From Dokdonella_A sp014338185 (lineage in GTDB: Bacteria; Pseudomonadota; Gammaproteobacteria; Xanthomonadales; Rhodanobacteraceae): 64,000 nt of DNA. Below the pieces are notes generated by a model. It made no database searches. It was not told the DNA's origin and saw only the letters and a list, made by a program, of their open reading frames with translations. Positions 15,205-23,904 of this stretch are shown piece by piece. The position numbers and the translations under genes are program-made. The stretch is taken from positions 8,131 through 72,130 of the forward strand of contig SZOS01000018.1 in assembly GCA_030263295.1 (NCBI GenBank), written 5' to 3'. Every line of letters begins with the position of its first letter. Position 1 is the first letter of the stretch.

Positions 15205-16861
15205 GGCCATGCCGGGCGCGCGCAGTGCGCGCTGGCCGTGGTGGCTGCTGGTGGCCGCGGCGGTGCTCGCGGGCAGCTTCCTGCGCGTGTGGCAACTGCG
15301 CTCGCAGATGCTCATGGACGATGAGTGGCATGCGGTGCGCAAGCTCATCGGCGCCGACATGGAGAACATCGCCGACCACTTCGGCGTGGCCGACTATTCG
15401 ATCCCGCTCACGCTCTACTACCGCTGGCTGTACCAGCAGGGCACGCTGAGCGAATGGTCGATGCACCTGCCGCTGTTGCTGTGCGGATTGGCCCTGCTGC
15501 TGCTGGCACCGGCGCTGCTGCGGCGTACGCTGGCCTTGCCGGAACGCGCGACCTGGACCGCGCTGCTCGCGCTGTCGCCGCTGCTCATCTACCTCAGCCG
15601 CACCGCGCGACCCTATGCCCTGCTCGCACTGTGTGGCGTGATCGCGCTGGTGGCACTGCGCAACTGGTACCAGCGCGAAGGTCGCAGCCTGGGCTGGGCC
15701 GGCGTGTACGTGCTGGCGACCTGCCTCGCGGGCTGGGCCCACCTGCTGTCGCTGCTGTTCACCTTGTGGCCGCTGGCCTGCGTGGGCCTGGTGGCGCTGG
15801 CCGGCTGCCTGCGTCCGGCGCGGCGCGCGCAGTCGTGGGCCTTGCTCGGCCATGTGTGGCGGCTGGGTGCCTTCGTGGCCGGCGTGCTCGCGATCGCGCT
15901 GCTGCCGCCGCTGCTCAACGACTGGGACGCACTGGCCGGCAAGGCGGCCACCGACAGCGTGAGCTGGAACAGCTTCTACCGCACCCTGCTCATGGCCGCT
16001 GGCACCTTCGACGGGTTCGTGCTCGCGGCCTCGCTGGCGCTGGGTGTGCTCGGCGGCGTGCGCCTGTGGCGGCGCGATCGCTTCCTGGTGGTGGCGATCG
16101 TGGGCGCCGGCATCGTCGGCGTGGCCGCGATCGCGCTGGCACGGCCGGCGTGGGTGCAGCATCCGGCGGTGCTCGCCCGCTACTGCACGCCGATTCTGCC
16201 GTGGCTGCTGCTGCTGGTGGCGGCAGGGCTGGTGGCACTGCTCGGACGCCTGCGCAACGCCGCCGTGGCCGCGTGCGCGGTGGCTGCATGGCTCGCGATC
16301 GTGGTGGTGCGCGGCCCGCTGCCGACCTGGTACTACGACCCCAACCAGTTCATGGGCCATGCGCTGTTCCAGTTCGACTACGACCCACGCGCGAATCCGT
16401 ACGTGACCCTGTTCGAGCTCGGACCGGTGTCGCCGTTCTACCGCGAACTCGCGCAGCGCCCGCCTGGCAGCGTCACCCTGATCGAGACGCCCGCGCACAT
16501 GCATTCCAACTATGTTCCCGATCCGTGGCTGCAGCGGATCCATCGCCAGAACGTCAAGTTCGCGCTGGCGGCGCCGGTGTGCGGCGAGGGCGACTGGGAC
16601 GAGTACTCCTATCACGCGACCGGGGCGCATTTCAGCCGCGTCGGGCGTCTCGGCGACATCGTCGAGGGCGCGACCTGGGGCGCCGACTACCTCGTGCTGC
16701 GCATGCAGCCGTGGACGTTGCCCTACGGTGCCAAGTTCCCGTGGCCGGTGCCGTGGCCCGACATGGCCGCGTGTGCGGCCCGGGTCGAGGCGCGACTGGG
16801 CGCGCCGGTGCACCGCGATGCGCAGGTCACGGTGTTTGCGCTGCGCAAGGATCCGCGTTGA
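15194..16861 (+). CDS. Polytopic GT39/ArnT-like glycosyltransferase
   Basis: A 555-residue protein with a first hydrophobic segment (WWLLVAAAVLAGSFLRVWQL), a short periplasmic loop with MLMDDEWHA (acidic pair typical of GT-C enzymes), and about nine more membrane helices up to residue ~380. A soluble C-terminal part of ~170 residues follows. GT-C enzymes transfer sugars from polyprenyl-phosphate donors at the outer face of the inner membrane. ATG 15194 overlaps the upstream GT2 gene. A second ATG at 15209 is possible. The acceptor is unknown. Confidence 0.85.
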   Translation: MQPEAMPGARSARWPWWLLVAAAVLAGSFLRVWQLRSQMLMDDEWHAVRKLIGADMENIADHFGVADYSIPLTLYYRWLYQQGTLSEWSMHLPLLLCGLALLLLAPALLRRTLALPERATWTALLALSPLLIYLSRTARPYALLALCGVIALVALRNWYQREGRSLGWAGVYVLATCLAGWAHLLSLLFTLWPLACVGLVALAGCLRPARRAQSWALLGHVWRLGAFVAGVLAIALLPPLLNDWDALAGKAATDSVSWNSFYRTLLMAAGTFDGFVLAASLALGVLGGVRLWRRDRFLVVAIVGAGIVGVAAIALARPAWVQHPAVLARYCTPILPWLLLLVAAGLVALLGRLRNAAVAACAVAAWLAIVVVRGPLPTWYYDPNQFMGHALFQFDYDPRANPYVTLFELGPVSPFYRELAQRPPGSVTLIETPAHMHSNYVPDPWLQRIHRQNVKFALAAPVCGEGDWDEYSYHATGAHFSRVGRLGDIVEGATWGADYLVLRMQPWTLPYGAKFPWPVPWPDMAACAARVEARLGAPVHRDAQVTVFALRKDPR

Positions 16862-18334
16862 TCAGCGCCGCGCGGCCGGCTTGAACTCGACCGGCGGACG
16901 GGGCGGCAGCGCCGCGCTCCAGCGTGCCAGGCGCGCCTCGATGCTCGGCGAGGTCGCCAGTTGCGGCTCGGAATGCTCGACCGTGCCGTCCGCGGCGGGA
17001 GCGGCCGCCTCGCGCTGCGCCACCCAGTCGCGCGCAAGCGCGAACGCCTCGGGCAGCGAGGTGGTGCGGTTGAGCGCATCCACCAGCAGCGCCTTGCCGA
17101 ACCAGGTGATGTCGGCGTCGCTGCCGCAGCCGAACGAAGTGCGGTCGCGGCGCGCCGAGGTCATCACCAGCGTGGAGTCGTCGCGCAGGGCCTCGATGAA
17201 TCCGCCCGAGTAGCACGCATTGACGATGACCACGCGCCAGCGCAGCGCCGGCTGGGTCCTGAACGCATCGGCCACGTCCTCGGGATGCAGCTGCACCAGT
17301 GGCAGCGGGTCCATCTGCACGAGCAGCTCGTGGTCGTCCGAACCATGGCTGGTCAGGTACAGCAGCACGATGTCCTGCGCCGGGTCGGCGCGCTGCGCGA
17401 TCGCCTGCAGGCTCGCGTGCAGGCTGGTCCAGCTCGCCAGCGGCGCACGCTCCAGCGTGCGCGGGTTGTTCTGCAGCACCACCACGTGTCCGGCGGCATC
17501 GAAGCGCTGCTCGAACAGCGTGCGCACGTACTCGACCTCGTTGTGGAACACGTCCTCGCCGGCGTCGCCCGCGAATGCGACCACGTACAGGTTGATCCTG
17601 CCCGGCGTGCGCGGTGCCAGCCGCGCCAGTTCCGCATCGAGCAGCGCGGCTTGCGCGTACATGACCTGTTCGGGATCGAAGTCGGGTTCGTCCGTGACCG
17701 GCTGCGGCGCGGACACCGGCGCGGGCAACGCGGGCGCGGCATCGGGCTGCGCCGGCGTGGCCACGATCCGGGTGTCGACGAGCGCGGCCGACGGCAGCCA
17801 CCACCATGCCGCACCGGACACGGCGAAGGCGAGCAGCGCGCCGAACATGCTGCGGCCGATGCGCAGCGGCATGAGCCAGTGCGCGAGCACGAGCAGCACC
17901 AGCAGCCACCAGAACCGGCCCGCGAGCGCGGGCAGCACGGCCGCGAGTTCGTGGCCGTGCTGCTGCAGCAGCGCGGTGAGATGGCGCAGTGGCCAGTGCA
18001 CGACGAGGGCGACCATGACGGTGGCCGCGAGCAGCGTGGTGGCCACGCCGGTGGCCAGTTCCCGGCAGCGCGCGAGCTGCGCGAGCAGCCAGCCGGCGGC
18101 ATAGGTGAGCAGGCAGTCGGCGAGCACGCTCACCACGCCCGCGCGCACCAAGCGCCATGGCCGCGCGCTGTCGAGTGCATCGATCAGCAGCGAGGTGACC
18201 AGGTAGACCACCACCAGCGCCACGAAGGCGCCCGCGCTGCCGGGCAGGGCATGGCCGCGCGGCGCGCGCAGCGTGGCCGCGCGCAGGCCGTCGGCCAAGG
18301 TGCGCAGCATGGAGCCGGGCGCGCGCGGGCTCAT
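16862..18334 (-). CDS. Membrane-anchored peptidase C13 (legumain/caspase-fold) protein
   Basis: A 490-residue protein. The N-terminal ~190 residues hold about five hydrophobic helices. After a Pro/Ala-rich linker comes a caspase-haemoglobinase-fold domain (about 235-420) with the catalytic His in YLTSHGSDDHELL and the catalytic Cys in VIVNACYSGGFIEAL. Both residues are present, so it may be active. It is the last gene of the mtnB-mtnD-PH-mtnC operon, 18 bases after mtnC, and runs into a convergent gene with no gap. C13 proteases cleave after Asn/Asp; the bacterial substrates are unknown. The start could also be ATG 18310. Confidence 0.85.
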   Translation of the reverse strand: MSPRAPGSMLRTLADGLRAATLRAPRGHALPGSAGAFVALVVVYLVTSLLIDALDSARPWRLVRAGVVSVLADCLLTYAAGWLLAQLARCRELATGVATTLLAATVMVALVVHWPLRHLTALLQQHGHELAAVLPALAGRFWWLLVLLVLAHWLMPLRIGRSMFGALLAFAVSGAAWWWLPSAALVDTRIVATPAQPDAAPALPAPVSAPQPVTDEPDFDPEQVMYAQAALLDAELARLAPRTPGRINLYVVAFAGDAGEDVFHNEVEYVRTLFEQRFDAAGHVVVLQNNPRTLERAPLASWTSLHASLQAIAQRADPAQDIVLLYLTSHGSDDHELLVQMDPLPLVQLHPEDVADAFRTQPALRWRVVIVNACYSGGFIEALRDDSTLVMTSARRDRTSFGCGSDADITWFGKALLVDALNRTTSLPEAFALARDWVAQREAAAPAADGTVEHSEPQLATSPSIEARLARWSAALPPRPPVEFKPAARR

Positions 18335-18352
18335 GTCAGGTGCGCGTGGCGC

Positions 18353-19042
18353 TCACGCCAGTTCGATCGCATCGAAATCGGCCACGCAGCGATGGCGCGC
18401 GCCGGGCGGGCATTGCGCGGGCGCGCGCGCGAGCAGGATCGTCTGCATGCCGGCGGCCTGCGCGGCGTCGAGTTCGGCCTCGATGTCGGACAGGAACACG
18501 ACGGCCGCGGGCGCGACCCCGATCGCGGCGGCGATGCGCGCGTACGAGGCGGCTTCGCGCTTGGGGCCGGTTTCGGTATCGAAGTAGCCGTCGAACAGCG
18601 GCGTGAGGTCGCCGGCCTCGCTGTAGCGGAAGAACAGCCGCTGCGCGGGCACCGAACCCGACGAGTACACGTACAGGCGCTTGCCGGCTGCGCGCCACGC
18701 GCGCAGGCGCGAGGCCACCTCGGGATAGACATGGGCGCGGAAATCACCCGCGGCGTAGCCGTCGAGCCAGATCATGCCCTGCAGCGCCTTGAGCGCCGTC
18801 GACTTGCGGTCGGCATCGATCCATTCGAGCAGGAGTTCGATGAGTTCCTGACGCGGCAGCGCGATCTGGCCGGCTTCCTCGGCCGCGCGCTGCAGCCAGT
18901 GCTGCACCTCGGTAGTGTCGCCGTGGGTCTCGATGAACGCGGGCAGGCGCTCGCGCGCATACGGAAACAGCACGTGCTTGACGAAGTCGATCGAACTGGT
19001 GGTGCCTTCGATGTCGGTGAGGATCGCGGTGACGGCGGGCAT
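18353..19042 (-). CDS. mtnC: Enolase-phosphatase E1 (methionine salvage)
   Basis: A 229-residue HAD-superfamily enzyme. It enolises 2,3-diketo-5-methylthiopentyl-1-phosphate and removes the phosphate to give acireductone. Motifs: ILTDIEGTTSS (HAD motif I; first Asp nucleophile), YVYSSGSVPAQRL (motif II), TGPKREAASY (motif III Lys) and FLSDIEAELDAA (motif IV). Length and motifs match MtnC. The product is the substrate of MtnD, encoded two genes upstream. Confidence 0.96.
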   Translation of the reverse strand: MPAVTAILTDIEGTTSSIDFVKHVLFPYARERLPAFIETHGDTTEVQHWLQRAAEEAGQIALPRQELIELLLEWIDADRKSTALKALQGMIWLDGYAAGDFRAHVYPEVASRLRAWRAAGKRLYVYSSGSVPAQRLFFRYSEAGDLTPLFDGYFDTETGPKREAASYARIAAAIGVAPAAVVFLSDIEAELDAAQAAGMQTILLARAPAQCPPGARHRCVADFDAIELA

Positions 19043-19087
19043 GGCGATGGCGGTTCCAGTGTCTGCTCGGATGGGCGCGCGCGGCGC

Positions 19088-19537
19088 TCAGGCGCCGGCT
19101 TCGGCCTCGCCGCGCACGCGCGCGGCCTCGACATGATCGGCGTAGGCGCTCTCGATTGCACGCTTGACCGCAAGCGGATCGGCGACGCGGCTGAACATCA
19201 TGGCGGTTTCGCCGCGTCCGGTCAGCACCACGTCGCCGTAGCCGAGCACGCGGCCGAGACTGGTCTGGCGCAGGTCGACCGTCTCGATCGAGGCCAGCCG
19301 CAGTTCGGTGGTGTGGCGGCTCACGATGCCGGTCTTGCGCACCACGCGCCGATCGGTCACGCCCTGCTCGATCGCGCGCAGGCGCAGCCATTCCCAGCCG
19401 GCCGCGAGCAGCGCGATGCCGAAGGTCGGGATCGCCAGCAGCAGGAACAGCGCCAGGCGCCAGCGCGCGGTCCAGTGCAGGTCGAAGCGCGCGAGCACCG
19501 CTTCGCCCGGAGCCAGCGACTCGTCGAGGTAGCTCAC
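19088..19537 (-). CDS. PH-domain (bPH2/YdbS-like) membrane protein
   Basis: A 149-residue protein with two close hydrophobic helices (WRLALFLLLAIPTFGIALLAAGW) and then a bacterial PH-like domain: VTDRRVVRKTGIVSRHTTELRLASIETVDL and GYGDVVLTGRG. It begins at a GTG whose GTGA overlaps the mtnD stop. This is an odd passenger inside a methionine-salvage operon. Function unknown; such domains usually act in membrane-associated assemblies. Confidence 0.87.
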   Translation of the reverse strand: MSYLDESLAPGEAVLARFDLHWTARWRLALFLLLAIPTFGIALLAAGWEWLRLRAIEQGVTDRRVVRKTGIVSRHTTELRLASIETVDLRQTSLGRVLGYGDVVLTGRGETAMMFSRVADPLAVKRAIESAYADHVEAARVRGEAEAGA

Positions 19538-20106
19538 GCGCGCGCGGCCGGCGCCGATGGCTGCGGCGTCATGGGCGGAAAGCGCGTGGCGATGTCGTCG
19601 CCGGTGAACTGCGCGACCCAGCCGGCCGGATTGCTGAACAGCCGGATCGCGACGAAGCAGGGCGATTCGCTCATGTCGAACCAGTGGCGAGCGCCATCGG
19701 GCACACCGATGAGGTCGCCCGCCTCGCACAGCACCTCGTACACCTTGTCGCCCACGTGCAGCGCGAACTGGCCGGCGCCGGCGACGAAAAACCGCACCTC
19801 GTCCTCGATGTGCCGGTGCTCGGCCAGGAACTTCTGGCGCAGCGCCGCGCGGTCGGGATGGTCGGGCGTGAGGCTCACCACGTCGACCGCGCGATAGCCT
19901 TCCTCGCGCATGAGCCGGTCGATGTCGCCACGGTAGGCCGCGATGACCTCGTCCTGGCTGGCGCCGGGCGCGATTTCGGCATTGGCCTGCCAGCGCTCGA
20001 AGCGCACACCGATCGCACCGAGCTCGCGCGCGATCGCGGCGTGGTCGGTGTGGGTGGTCAGCGGCGCGTCGGCGCGGTCGTCGGCAAAGATGCGCAGTCG
20101 GGTCAT
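19534..20106 (-). CDS. mtnD: Acireductone dioxygenase
   Basis: A 190-residue cupin. The metal-binding motif HRHIEDEVRFF (His, His, Glu) and a later His in DGARHWFDM are present. With Fe2+ it converts acireductone plus O2 to the methionine keto-acid precursor and formate. ATG 20106 overlaps the mtnB stop (ATGA), and AGGA precedes it. The C-terminal ~10 residues (PAARA end) run into the PH-protein start. Confidence 0.96.
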   Translation of the reverse strand: MTRLRIFADDRADAPLTTHTDHAAIARELGAIGVRFERWQANAEIAPGASQDEVIAAYRGDIDRLMREEGYRAVDVVSLTPDHPDRAALRQKFLAEHRHIEDEVRFFVAGAGQFALHVGDKVYEVLCEAGDLIGVPDGARHWFDMSESPCFVAIRLFSNPAGWVAQFTGDDIATRFPPMTPQPSAPAARA

Positions 20107-20747
20107 GGTCGGGTTCCTCGCAGCCGGATCAGGTCGAGCTCGCATTCGAGCAGGAATTGCAGCGCTTCCAGGTGGCGTCGCGCCTCGGGCATGTCCTTGC
20201 CCCATGTGTAGATGCCGTGGCCGTCGATCAAGTAGCCGTGCAGCGGTCTGCCTGCGTCGAGCCAGCCATCGACCGCGCGCGCGAGCACCGCCATGTCCTG
20301 GCTGTTGGCGAACACCGGCAGTTCCAGCACGCTGTCGTGGCTGCTGTAGCCCGCGATCGCCTTCTGCAGTTCCCAGCCCTCGAAACGCACCACGCCGCGC
20401 GCTGCGAACAGGCGCGAGGCCACCGACTGCGCACGCGAGTGAGTGTGCAGCACCGCGCCCGCGGCGGCGAAGCGGCGGTAGATCTGGGTATGCAGCGCGG
20501 TTTCGGCCGATGGGCGCAGCTGCGGATCGAGCGCGCGCCCGTCCAGGTCGACGACCATGATGTCGTCGCTGCCGAGCTGGCCCTTGTCGCGACCCGAGAT
20601 CGTCACCGCGGCATGCTGCGCGTCCAGCCGCATCGAGAAGTTGCTGCTGGTGGCCGGCGTCCAGCCCAGGGCGCCGAGGGCGCGACCGGCGGCAGCGATC
20701 TGGTGGGCGCAGGCTTCGAGCCGGGCGCGGTCGATCTGGGCGGCGAT
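20103..20747 (-). CDS. mtnB: Methylthioribulose-1-phosphate dehydratase; apparent AUC start
   Basis: Class II aldolase-family Zn enzyme that dehydrates 5-methylthioribulose-1-P. Motifs: ATSSNFSMR near residue 35, TISGRDKGQLG, HTHSRAQSV (two Zn-binding His) and LIDGHGIYTWG (third His), ~214 residues. The conserved N-terminus begins around IAAQIDRARLEACAHQI, but no ATG, GTG or TTG is in frame before MRLDAQ, which lies inside the conserved domain. The ATC at 20747 has GGAG with a 7-base spacing (20758-20755), and a TACACT -10 at 20781-20776 would start the transcript only ~22 bases upstream. I therefore place the start at this ATC, or suspect a single base change from ATG. Confidence 0.88.
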   Translation of the reverse strand: MAAQIDRARLEACAHQIAAAGRALGALGWTPATSSNFSMRLDAQHAAVTISGRDKGQLGSDDIMVVDLDGRALDPQLRPSAETALHTQIYRRFAAAGAVLHTHSRAQSVASRLFAARGVVRFEGWELQKAIAGYSSHDSVLELPVFANSQDMAVLARAVDGWLDAGRPLHGYLIDGHGIYTWGKDMPEARRHLEALQFLLECELDLIRLRGTRP

Positions 20748-20775
20748 GGGCGTGCTCCGCGGTGCAGGGCCGGTC

Positions 20776-20781
20776 AGTGTA
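20776..20781 (-). promoter_or_regulatory. mtnB operon -10 element (TACACT)
   Basis: TACACT on the minus strand, 29 bases before the proposed mtnB start. No good -35 is visible. The short leader it implies rules out the CTG at 20778-20776 (inside this hexamer) as the start. Confidence 0.45.
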
Positions 20782-20865
20782 ACCGAGCCGCGGCGGGGTG
20801 GGGCTCGTCTCGGTTTCTGCGACGCTCGCTGCCACAATGGAGCGGTCTGATGGAGTTCGCGCATC

Positions 20866-22371
20866 GTGCTGGAGCCTGCGGTTGCAAGCCTCGTCCTCGT
20901 GGCGTTCCTGGCCGGCCTCGTGCTGGCCGCGGTGGTGCTGTGGCTGCTCGCGCGGCGCTGGCGACAGCAGGCGCATGCCGCGGGGGCGGCCAGCCGCGAT
21001 GCGCAGGTGGCCACGCTCAACGCGCAGCGCGAGGCCGATGCGCAGCGCATCGAGGAACTGGCTGCGCGCCTGCAGCGCAGCGAGCGCGACGTCGACGCGG
21101 CCACGCAGCGGCAGCGCGCGGCGGCCGAAGAGGCCAGTGCGCAACGCGCCCAGGCCGAGCAGCTGGCGGGCCAGCTCGATGCCGCGCAGCGCGCGCGCGA
21201 GGCGGCACAGTCGCGTCTGCTCGAACTCACGCGCGAGCACGCCGCCTTGCAGGCCGGCGCCAGGGAGCAGGCGCAGGCCGCCGCCGACAAGCTCGCCTTG
21301 CTGGAGCAGGCCGAGCAGCGCCTGCGCGAGTCGTTCCAGAACCTTGCCAACCGCATCCTCGATTCCAGCAACGAGCGCTTCCGCGAGCAGAGTTCGCAGC
21401 AGCTTGGCGGGCTGCTCGAACCGCTCAAGCTGCAGCTCAAGGAGTTTCGCGAAACCGTCCACGCGACCCACGCCAGCGAGCAGCGCGAGCGCGGCGCGCT
21501 GAGCCAGGAGATCCAGGCGCTGCGCGAGCTCAACCAGCGCATCAGCCAGGATGCGGTCAACCTCACACGCGCGCTCAAGGGCGACAGCCAGGTGCAGGGC
21601 GCGTGGGGCGAACTCGTGCTCGAACGCGTGCTCGAGGCCTCGGGCCTGCAGGCCGGGCGCGAGTACGACACGCAGGCGAGCTACGCCGATGGCGAGGGCG
21701 GGCGCCAGCGCCCGGATGTGATCGTGCACCTGCCCGAGGGCAAGGACATCGTGATCGACTCCAAGGTGTCGCTGGTGGCGTGGGAGCGGCTGGTGGCCGC
21801 GACCGACGAGGACGCCAGGCGCATCGCACTGGCCGATCACGTGGCCTCGCTGCGGCGCCATATCGACGGCTTGTCGGCGCGCAACTACCGCGAACTCGAC
21901 GGGCTGCGCACGCTCGATTTCGTGCTGCTGTTCGTGCCGGTGGAGGCCGCGTTCATCGAGGCGGTGCGCGCCGACGAGCGCCTGTACAGCCATGCGCTGG
22001 GCAAGAACATCTCGCTGGTCAGCCCAAGCACGCTGCTGGCCACCTTGCGCACGGTCGCGCACCTGTGGCGGATCGAACGGCGCAACCTGCGTGCGGAGGA
22101 AATCGCGCGCCGCGCGGCGCTGCTGCACGACAACTTCGCGCTGCTGGTCGAGGAACTGGGCGCGATCGGCAGCCAGCTCGACAAGGCGCAGCGCGCGCAT
22201 GCGAGCGCGCTGCGCCGGCTCACCGAAGGCGGCAAGGGCAGCGTGCTGCTGCAGGTGCGCAGCCTCGCCGAGATCGCGCCGGTGCGCAAGGAACTGCGTA
22301 CGGACCTGCTCGATGCGGACGATCCGGCGCCACCCGACGCGGCCGCCGACCCGCCCGACGGCCAGGACTGA
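20866..22371 (+). CDS. rmuC: DNA recombination protein RmuC
   Basis: A 501-residue protein: an N-terminal membrane anchor (VASLVLVAFLAGLVLAAVVLW), a long coiled coil (residues ~45-170, Ala/Glu/Gln-rich), and the RmuC nuclease-like domain: QGAWGELVLERVLEASGL, RPDVIVHLP, DIVIDSKVSL and FVPVEAAFIEA. The D-x-K pair in VIDSKV is the PD-(D/E)XK-type site. It limits inversions at short inverted repeats. The GTG at 20866 is the chosen start. It is divergent from mtnB. Confidence 0.94.
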   Translation: MLEPAVASLVLVAFLAGLVLAAVVLWLLARRWRQQAHAAGAASRDAQVATLNAQREADAQRIEELAARLQRSERDVDAATQRQRAAAEEASAQRAQAEQLAGQLDAAQRAREAAQSRLLELTREHAALQAGAREQAQAAADKLALLEQAEQRLRESFQNLANRILDSSNERFREQSSQQLGGLLEPLKLQLKEFRETVHATHASEQRERGALSQEIQALRELNQRISQDAVNLTRALKGDSQVQGAWGELVLERVLEASGLQAGREYDTQASYADGEGGRQRPDVIVHLPEGKDIVIDSKVSLVAWERLVAATDEDARRIALADHVASLRRHIDGLSARNYRELDGLRTLDFVLLFVPVEAAFIEAVRADERLYSHALGKNISLVSPSTLLATLRTVAHLWRIERRNLRAEEIARRAALLHDNFALLVEELGAIGSQLDKAQRAHASALRRLTEGGKGSVLLQVRSLAEIAPVRKELRTDLLDADDPAPPDAAADPPDGQD

Positions 22372-22395
22372 ACGCGGGCGTGCGAGGTGGCGGCC

Positions 22396-23823
22396 TCAGC
22401 CGCCGCGCAGGCGGCTGTGGCGGTAGCCGTAGGCGAAGTACACGAGCATGCCGAACGCGGTCCAGCTCAGCATGAGCATCCAGTTGTGGATGGTCATGGT
22501 GGACAGCAGGATGCAGCAGCTCACGATGCCGGCCAGGCACACCAGCGGCGCGTAGCGGATGCGGAACGGACGTGGCAGCTCGGGCTGGGTGTGGCGCAGG
22601 ATCCACACGCCGCCGCACACCGCGGCGAATGCGATCAGCGTGCCCATCGAGGTGAGTTCGCCGAGGATGTCGAGCGGAAACACCGCGGCCAGCAGCGCGA
22701 TGCCGATGCCGGTGATCACGGTGTTGATGTGCGGTGTGCGATAGCGCGGGTGGATCGTGGTGAACAGGCGCGGCAGCAGGCCGTCGCGACCCATGATCAT
22801 GAAGATACGCGGCTGCGCGATGATCATCACCAGCACCACCGACGACAGGCCGATCAGCGCGCCGATCTCCACCACCACGCGCAGCCAGGCCAGCTCGGGG
22901 TGGCTCGCCACCGCGGTCACCACCGGTTCGTCGGTGCCGAGCTGGCTGTAGGGCGTGAGGCCGGTCATCACCGCGGCCATCGCGATGTACAGCACGGTGC
23001 AGATCGCCAGCGAGGCCAGCATGCCCACGGGCAGGTCGCGCTGCGGGTTCTTCGATTCCTGTGCCGCCACCGAGGTGGCCTCGAAGCCGATGTAGGCGAA
23101 GAACACCATCGATGCGCCGCGCAGCACGCCTTCCCAGCCGTACTTGCCCGGCCCCTCGTTGGCCGGGATGAACGGCTGCCACAGCGTGGGATCGACGTAG
23201 TTCCAGCCGGCCACGATCACGATGATGATGAGGCCGGTCTTGAGCACGACCATCGCCGCATTGACCGAGGCCGACTCGCGGATGCCGACGTAGCACAGCG
23301 CGGTCAGCGCAAGCACGATCGCGGCTGCCGGCAGGTTCATGATCGCGCCGGTGGGCTTGAGCTGGGCATCCAGCGGCGCGTTGGTGAGTATCGCGGGCAG
23401 GTGGATGTTGAAATGGTCGAGCAGGCTCAGGAAGTATCCGGTCCAGCTCACCGCGACCGCCGACGCCGATACGCCGTATTCGAGCACGAGCATCCAGCCG
23501 ATGAACCATGCCGCCAGCTCGCCGAGCGTGGCGTAGGTATAGGAGTAGGCGCTGCCCGACACCGGCACCATCGAGGCGAACTCGGCGTAGCACAGCGCAC
23601 AGAACGTGCAGCACAGCGCCGCCAGCACGAACGACAGGATGATCGCGGGGCCGGCGTGGTCGGCTGCGGCCTGGCCGGTGATCACGAAGATGCCGCCACC
23701 GATCACCGCGCCGATGCCGATCGCGGTCAGGCCCCATGGGCCGAGCGTGCGCACGAGGTCGAGCTCGGCCGCATCGGCGCGGGCGACATGGGCGTGCTTG
23801 ATCGCGAGCAATTGCTTGAGCAT
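22396..23823 (-). CDS. APC-superfamily amino acid permease (cationic amino acid transporter type)
   Basis: A 475-residue protein with ~12 hydrophobic helices. APC motifs: GAVIGGGIFVITG in helix 1, YAEFASMVPVSGSAYSYTYA in helices 2-3, and FFAYIGFEATSVAAQESKNPQRDLP in helix 6. Probably moves amino acids with protons. The closest relatives are YfnA/CAT-type permeases. Substrate not determinable. It lies 81 bases after a paralogous permease gene in the same direction, with a hairpin between them. Confidence 0.92.
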   Translation of the reverse strand: MLKQLLAIKHAHVARADAAELDLVRTLGPWGLTAIGIGAVIGGGIFVITGQAAADHAGPAIILSFVLAALCCTFCALCYAEFASMVPVSGSAYSYTYATLGELAAWFIGWMLVLEYGVSASAVAVSWTGYFLSLLDHFNIHLPAILTNAPLDAQLKPTGAIMNLPAAAIVLALTALCYVGIRESASVNAAMVVLKTGLIIIVIVAGWNYVDPTLWQPFIPANEGPGKYGWEGVLRGASMVFFAYIGFEATSVAAQESKNPQRDLPVGMLASLAICTVLYIAMAAVMTGLTPYSQLGTDEPVVTAVASHPELAWLRVVVEIGALIGLSSVVLVMIIAQPRIFMIMGRDGLLPRLFTTIHPRYRTPHINTVITGIGIALLAAVFPLDILGELTSMGTLIAFAAVCGGVWILRHTQPELPRPFRIRYAPLVCLAGIVSCCILLSTMTIHNWMLMLSWTAFGMLVYFAYGYRHSRLRGG

Positions 23824-23862
23824 GGCAGGTTCCCGATGGCCCGGTCAGGCGGGTGAGGATGC

Positions 23863-23889
23863 GGCGCCGGCCGCGATGCAGCCGGCGCC
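23863..23889. terminator. Intergenic hairpin between the two permeases
   Basis: A perfect 9-bp stem (GGCGCCGGC at 23863-23871, GCCGGCGCC at 23881-23889) with a 9-nt loop, in the gap between the two permease genes. No T-run follows, so it may be an attenuating or RNA-stabilising structure rather than a strict terminator. Confidence 0.45.
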
Positions 23890-23904
23890 CGGTGCAGTCA
23901 CGGC

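Noticed and set aside
20776..20778. CTG as the mtnB start codon
   Set aside because: It lies inside the -10 hexamer, so it would not be transcribed from that promoter, and no ribosome site precedes it.
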